DNA from: an uncultured Lachnospiraceae bacterium | GTDB taxonomy: Bacteria > Bacillota > Clostridia > Lachnospirales > Lachnospiraceae | Direction of reading: 5' to 3' | NCBI GenBank assembly: GCA_910587095.1 | Contig: CAJUMJ010000028.1 | Location: 16,370-80,369, forward strand | Length of the DNA: 64,000 nucleotides | In this document: in pieces, positions 61,292-64,000 of the stretch | How positions within the stretch are numbered: the stretch's first letter is position 1 | How the letters are laid out: each line of letters begins with the position of its first letter | Program-made: the position numbers and the translations under genes | Notes under the pieces: model-generated | What the model was told of the DNA's origin: nothing | Databases searched by the model: none | Seen by the model: only the letters and a program-made list of their open reading frames with translations

Positions 61292-62473
61292 ATGGAACTC
61301 AGAGCAGAAGATGTCTTCCGCCCCGGAGCATTTCCCGAATACACCTATATATCACGAAAATCAGCCATTTCCAACCTGCCCTATGAATTCCGGCTGATGC
61401 AGGCCATCAAGGTATCCGGATTCCTGACTTCTCTGGTAGGCCCTTCCAAAATGGGGAAGACCATTTTGTGCGAAAAGGTCATCGGGTTTGAGCATATCGT
61501 AGAAGTTTCCGGAGCAGACTTTGATGAAGATACGGATTTCTGGAAACTGGTTTCTGCCAAAGCCGGGCTTGCATATGAAGGCCAGTTTGCATCCGAAAAG
61601 CAGATTCCCAGCACCAGCGATAAATACACCAAAAAAGAAACCTTTTCCCTGACCAAGGATAAGATTATAGAATATTACAGGGAACAGAATCTGGTTCTGG
61701 TAATAGACGACTTCCACTATGCCCCGGAGGGAAAACGGATGCAGATCGCCCAGCAGCTCAAAGATGCCATCCGCAGGGGATTTAAAGCCATTGTGGTTTC
61801 CCTTCCCCACCGGGCAGACGAAGCAATCCGCCAGAACGCAGATCTTTCCGGGCGCCTCAGCCTCATCAACATGGAGCCATGGGAAGTGGATGATTTGAAA
61901 GAGATCGCTAAGCTGGGGTTCGGGAAACTGGGCATTTCCATTGAGGATTCCATTGCGGCGCAGATCGCGGTAGAAAGCCTCTCTTCCCCACAGCTAATGC
62001 AGTATATCTGTCTAAACATCTGCACCATGTTGGAAATGTCCGGAGAAGAAAACCGACAGATCCGGCAGGAGATTCTTGAAACCGCTTATTACTATACCAC
62101 TGCAAATTTTGAGTACCAAGATGTGGTGTCCCTGATGCAGAAGGGGCCGAACACTCGCGGCAAAAGCCGGAACACCTTCCGGACCGTTGATGGACAGGAA
62201 CATGACATTTATGAACTGATCGTGAAATCCATTGCGGAAAATCCTCCCATTATGAAGCTGGAGTTTGAAGATGTAAGGGAACGTATTTACCGCCTGCTTG
62301 CAGATGACTGCAAAAAACCTTCCCCGCAGATGATCCGGGAAAGTCTGGCAAAGCTGAAGGAGCTTCTGTACGGACGGGAAGATATTTTTAAGGTGCTTGA
62401 CTGGAAGGAAGGGAGCCTCTATATTTTAGATCCTCTGTTCCTTTTCTATCTGCGATGGGGAGGCGCTCGTTAA
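61292..62473 (+). CDS. AAA/STAND-like ATPase, candidate defence or accessory protein
   Basis: 393 residues with AAGGAGG eight bases before the ATG. Walker A GPSKMGKT (residues 50-57), Walker B LVLVIDDF (134-141) and a following AIVVSLPHRADEAI strand give an AAA/orc1-like ATPase core. The C-terminal third (about 260-390) resembles a winged-helix region ending in GSLYILDPLFLFYLRWG. This ending is shared in style with DUF234-type ATPases, but there is no nuclease domain in the same chain. The next gene, 5 bp on, supplies a PD-(D/E)XK nuclease. No exact family name is known to me. Confidence 0.8.
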   Translation: MELRAEDVFRPGAFPEYTYISRKSAISNLPYEFRLMQAIKVSGFLTSLVGPSKMGKTILCEKVIGFEHIVEVSGADFDEDTDFWKLVSAKAGLAYEGQFASEKQIPSTSDKYTKKETFSLTKDKIIEYYREQNLVLVIDDFHYAPEGKRMQIAQQLKDAIRRGFKAIVVSLPHRADEAIRQNADLSGRLSLINMEPWEVDDLKEIAKLGFGKLGISIEDSIAAQIAVESLSSPQLMQYICLNICTMLEMSGEENRQIRQEILETAYYYTTANFEYQDVVSLMQKGPNTRGKSRNTFRTVDGQEHDIYELIVKSIAENPPIMKLEFEDVRERIYRLLADDCKKPSPQMIRESLAKLKELLYGREDIFKVLDWKEGSLYILDPLFLFYLRWGGAR

Positions 62474-62478
62474 AGACA

Positions 62479-63219
62479 ATGTTTAACACTACTATAACTA
62501 TAACCAGTATACAGGATGCCATTACAAGGCTGAAAAATGTAAAAGACGGCCAGGAATTTTCCATTTTATTGCCTGGCTTAAGAAATTTTCTCAAAACACT
62601 GGACATAGATTCCCAACGCCTGATGGAACTGGAGCAGCGGGCATACTATCTCGTAAATGAATATTCAGATAAAAAAACCAAAGACAATCTGGATGCTGCA
62701 GCAAAACAGGTTATCGAATATCTGGAAGAAATTATGACTGGTTCCCCTGCAAATGACCAGCTGCTCACTGTCCTTGTTAACTACTATCTTTTTCTGGAAA
62801 GCCTTCTGGAGCGGCCGCCTCACAAACGCGGTGGAATCCAGAAAGAACATTTGTCAGGGTTGAAGATTCAGAATGAATATGATATTCAACATTTGCTCTA
62901 TGCCTATCTGAAACCGCTCTATCCACTGGCAAGAGCTGAAGTCAGCGAGGACACCGGTTATGGCACGGTGCGTACCGATATTTTTCTGGACTCTGAACAT
63001 GTCATTGAGGTGAAATGCACCAGAAACAGTATGAAACTTAAAAAGCTGACGGAAGAAATCGAAGCAGATATGGTGCATTACAATGCGGAGCATATTTACT
63101 TCTTTATCTATGATAAGGAAAAAATCATTGAGAATCCCCAGTTGTTCCGAAACACCTATGAGAACAAAGTAAAAGGAAAGCAGGTACATATCGTAATCCA
63201 TCAGCCTAAGATACTGTAG
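62479..63219 (+). CDS. PD-(D/E)XK nuclease-like protein (DpnII/MboI-type fold)
   Basis: 246 residues from ATG 62479, 5 bp after the ATPase stop; an ATG at 62455 overlapping that gene is possible. An N-terminal helical region of 120 residues precedes a nuclease-like core. The core has EYDIQHLLYAYLKPLYPL, RAEVSEDTGYGTVRTDIFL (Asp167) and HVIEVKCTRNSM (Glu177-Val-Lys179), the D...ExK pattern of PD-(D/E)XK enzymes. The DIQ-LL segment before the core is as in DpnII/MboI-like restriction domains. Likely a nuclease acting with the ATPase. The target, and any role against phage, is inferred from the arrangement only. Confidence 0.78.
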   Translation: MFNTTITITSIQDAITRLKNVKDGQEFSILLPGLRNFLKTLDIDSQRLMELEQRAYYLVNEYSDKKTKDNLDAAAKQVIEYLEEIMTGSPANDQLLTVLVNYYLFLESLLERPPHKRGGIQKEHLSGLKIQNEYDIQHLLYAYLKPLYPLARAEVSEDTGYGTVRTDIFLDSEHVIEVKCTRNSMKLKKLTEEIEADMVHYNAEHIYFFIYDKEKIIENPQLFRNTYENKVKGKQVHIVIHQPKIL

Positions 63220-63299
63220 GGAGCATTTTGCAGTGCTTTCAGGACATCTTCATCGTATGTTTCCAGCGCGGCAGCATAAAATTGACCGAAGACAATGGT
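63201..63299 (-). pseudogene. Possible relic of a coding sequence
   Basis: Minus strand, 32 codons without a start, ending in TGA at 63201 and preceded by an in-frame TAG. Encodes GQFYAAALETYDEDVLKAL, which looks like genuine protein sequence. It could be the tail of a gene truncated when the neighbouring DNA was inserted. Apart from this, the 63220-63384 stretch holds nothing recognisable. Confidence 0.2.
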
Positions 63300-63384
63300 C
63301 TAAAAGTGTCAAGCCAAAATTTACACAAAGCAAAAACCCCGAAAAATCAAATGTTTACGGTTAGAGGGAAGTAATTTCAGATTA

Positions 63385-63425
63385 GGCGGTATAGCCCCAA
63401 TTACAAGGGCTGTACCGTCTTTTTG
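63385..63425 (+). terminator. Terminator between the nuclease and recombinase genes
   Basis: ggcggtatagccc/gggctgtaccgtc with two non-Watson-Crick positions and a 9-base loop, followed by TTTTT. It serves the plus strand best and also lies at the 3' end of the converging recombinase gene. Confidence 0.75.
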
Positions 63426-63430
63426 AGTTC

Positions 63431-64000
63431 CTATGCGCCTTGCCTTTTCGGTTGCGTAGCAGAAAGGAAATTGAGTTCACCCACAAAGTTGAAAACAATA
63501 TCCACTTTCTGTACCCGTTTCCCGTCCACCTTTTCCGGCGCATGGACTATGATTTTTTTGATAAATTCATTGACGATTGCGGGGGTAAGTTCTTTTATCC
63601 CCACATACTTGCGGATAATCGCGGCGAAGCTGTCAAAATCGCTCTTATTCTGTTCGTAAGTATCGACTTCCTGCTGGTCTGCCTTAACTTTTTCTTCCAG
63701 TTCCCGCTGTTCCGCTTCATACTCTGCGGACAGCTTCAAAAATCTGTCATGGCTGATTGCACCGCTTATGTCGTCCTCATAAATCCGCTTGAAGATACGG
63801 TCAAGTTCCGCTATCCGCTTCCTCGCCTGTCCGACTTCCCGCTTCCTGCGCTTCATTTCTTTTTCTGTTTCAGCGGAGCGTTGCTGATACATCATTTCAT
63901 GGAAAGCCATGATGTCATCAAAGAAAAGGGCGGTCACATCAAATATTCTGCTCCATACTATCTGCTTTAACACTTCCTCGCGGATAAAATGAGCCGTACA
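63431..64000 (-). CDS. Large serine recombinase, C-terminal part (TndX-like), partial
   Basis: 189 codons, open through the right edge. The first residues TAHFIREEVLKQIVW are the end of the recombinase zinc-ribbon region of large serine recombinases. A long coiled coil follows (about 40-110, AETEKEMKRRKREVGQARKR), then a C-terminal DUF4368-type domain ending ELTPAIVNEFIKKIIVHAPE and DIVFNFVGELNFL. The catalytic resolvase domain lies outside the window. Such enzymes mobilise Tn4451-like transposons and integrative elements, so a mobile element edge is close to 63431. Confidence 0.88.
   Translation of the reverse strand, partial: CTAHFIREEVLKQIVWSRIFDVTALFFDDIMAFHEMMYQQRSAETEKEMKRRKREVGQARKRIAELDRIFKRIYEDDISGAISHDRFLKLSAEYEAEQRELEEKVKADQQEVDTYEQNKSDFDSFAAIIRKYVGIKELTPAIVNEFIKKIIVHAPEKVDGKRVQKVDIVFNFVGELNFLSATQPKRQGA

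Overview
The window looks like part of the chromosome of an anaerobic Clostridia-type Firmicute, most likely a Lachnospiraceae. The evidence is a receiver-less Spo0A output domain, a DUF3048 lipoprotein, an EpsG-type polymerase, a TndX-like large serine recombinase, strong GGAGG ribosome binding sites, and several families of hairpin-rich intergenic repeats. No rRNA, tRNA or CRISPR array was seen.

Positions 1 to about 53150 form one very large surface-polysaccharide or glycoprotein locus. Every gene in it is on the minus strand, so it is read right to left. It opens with nucleotide-sugar genes (rfbD, gmd, fcl), a polytopic membrane protein and a Spo0A-like regulator that ends in a terminator. 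The assembly genes follow: glycosyltransferases, the initiating phosphoglycosyltransferase, a Wzz-like chain-length protein, the EpsG-like polymerase, and more GT2 and GT4 enzymes. Several large GT-C-like membrane proteins are interspersed. The centre holds a pseudaminic acid pathway: pseB, pseC, an aminotransferase-PseG fusion, pseF, pseI and a PseH-like acetyltransferase further on. Next to these lie an orphan mtnA homologue, an ATP-grasp ligase and a sialyltransferase-like (GT52-like) gene. Downstream come a PglK-like ABC flippase, GtrA, an O-acyltransferase, wecE, a GtrB-like transferase, a second polymerase/ligase of the WaaL/Wzy type, and at the left edge a bacillosamine-type dehydratase and aminotransferase.

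From about 53250 to 60970 there is a TetR-MFS pair whose matching operators sit inside both promoters. It is followed by a compact operon of a membrane-anchored protein, an HscC-like Hsp70 and a J-domain protein with an altered HPD motif. A divergent DUF3048 lipoprotein gene has its own strong promoter. From about 61000 to the right edge the DNA is visibly AT-richer: a small inverted-repeat element, an AAA-type ATPase plus PD-(D/E)XK nuclease pair, and the end of a serine recombinase gene. This resembles the edge of a mobile element, possibly carrying defence cargo.

The least explained signal is the intergenic DNA of the glycan locus. Several gene junctions carry long hairpins that share one architecture and whose arms differ by compensatory changes between copies. 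Some modules recur almost unchanged 25 kb apart and end exactly in the Shine-Dalgarno sequence of the next gene. A recurrent short leader reading frame occurs in front of two unrelated genes.
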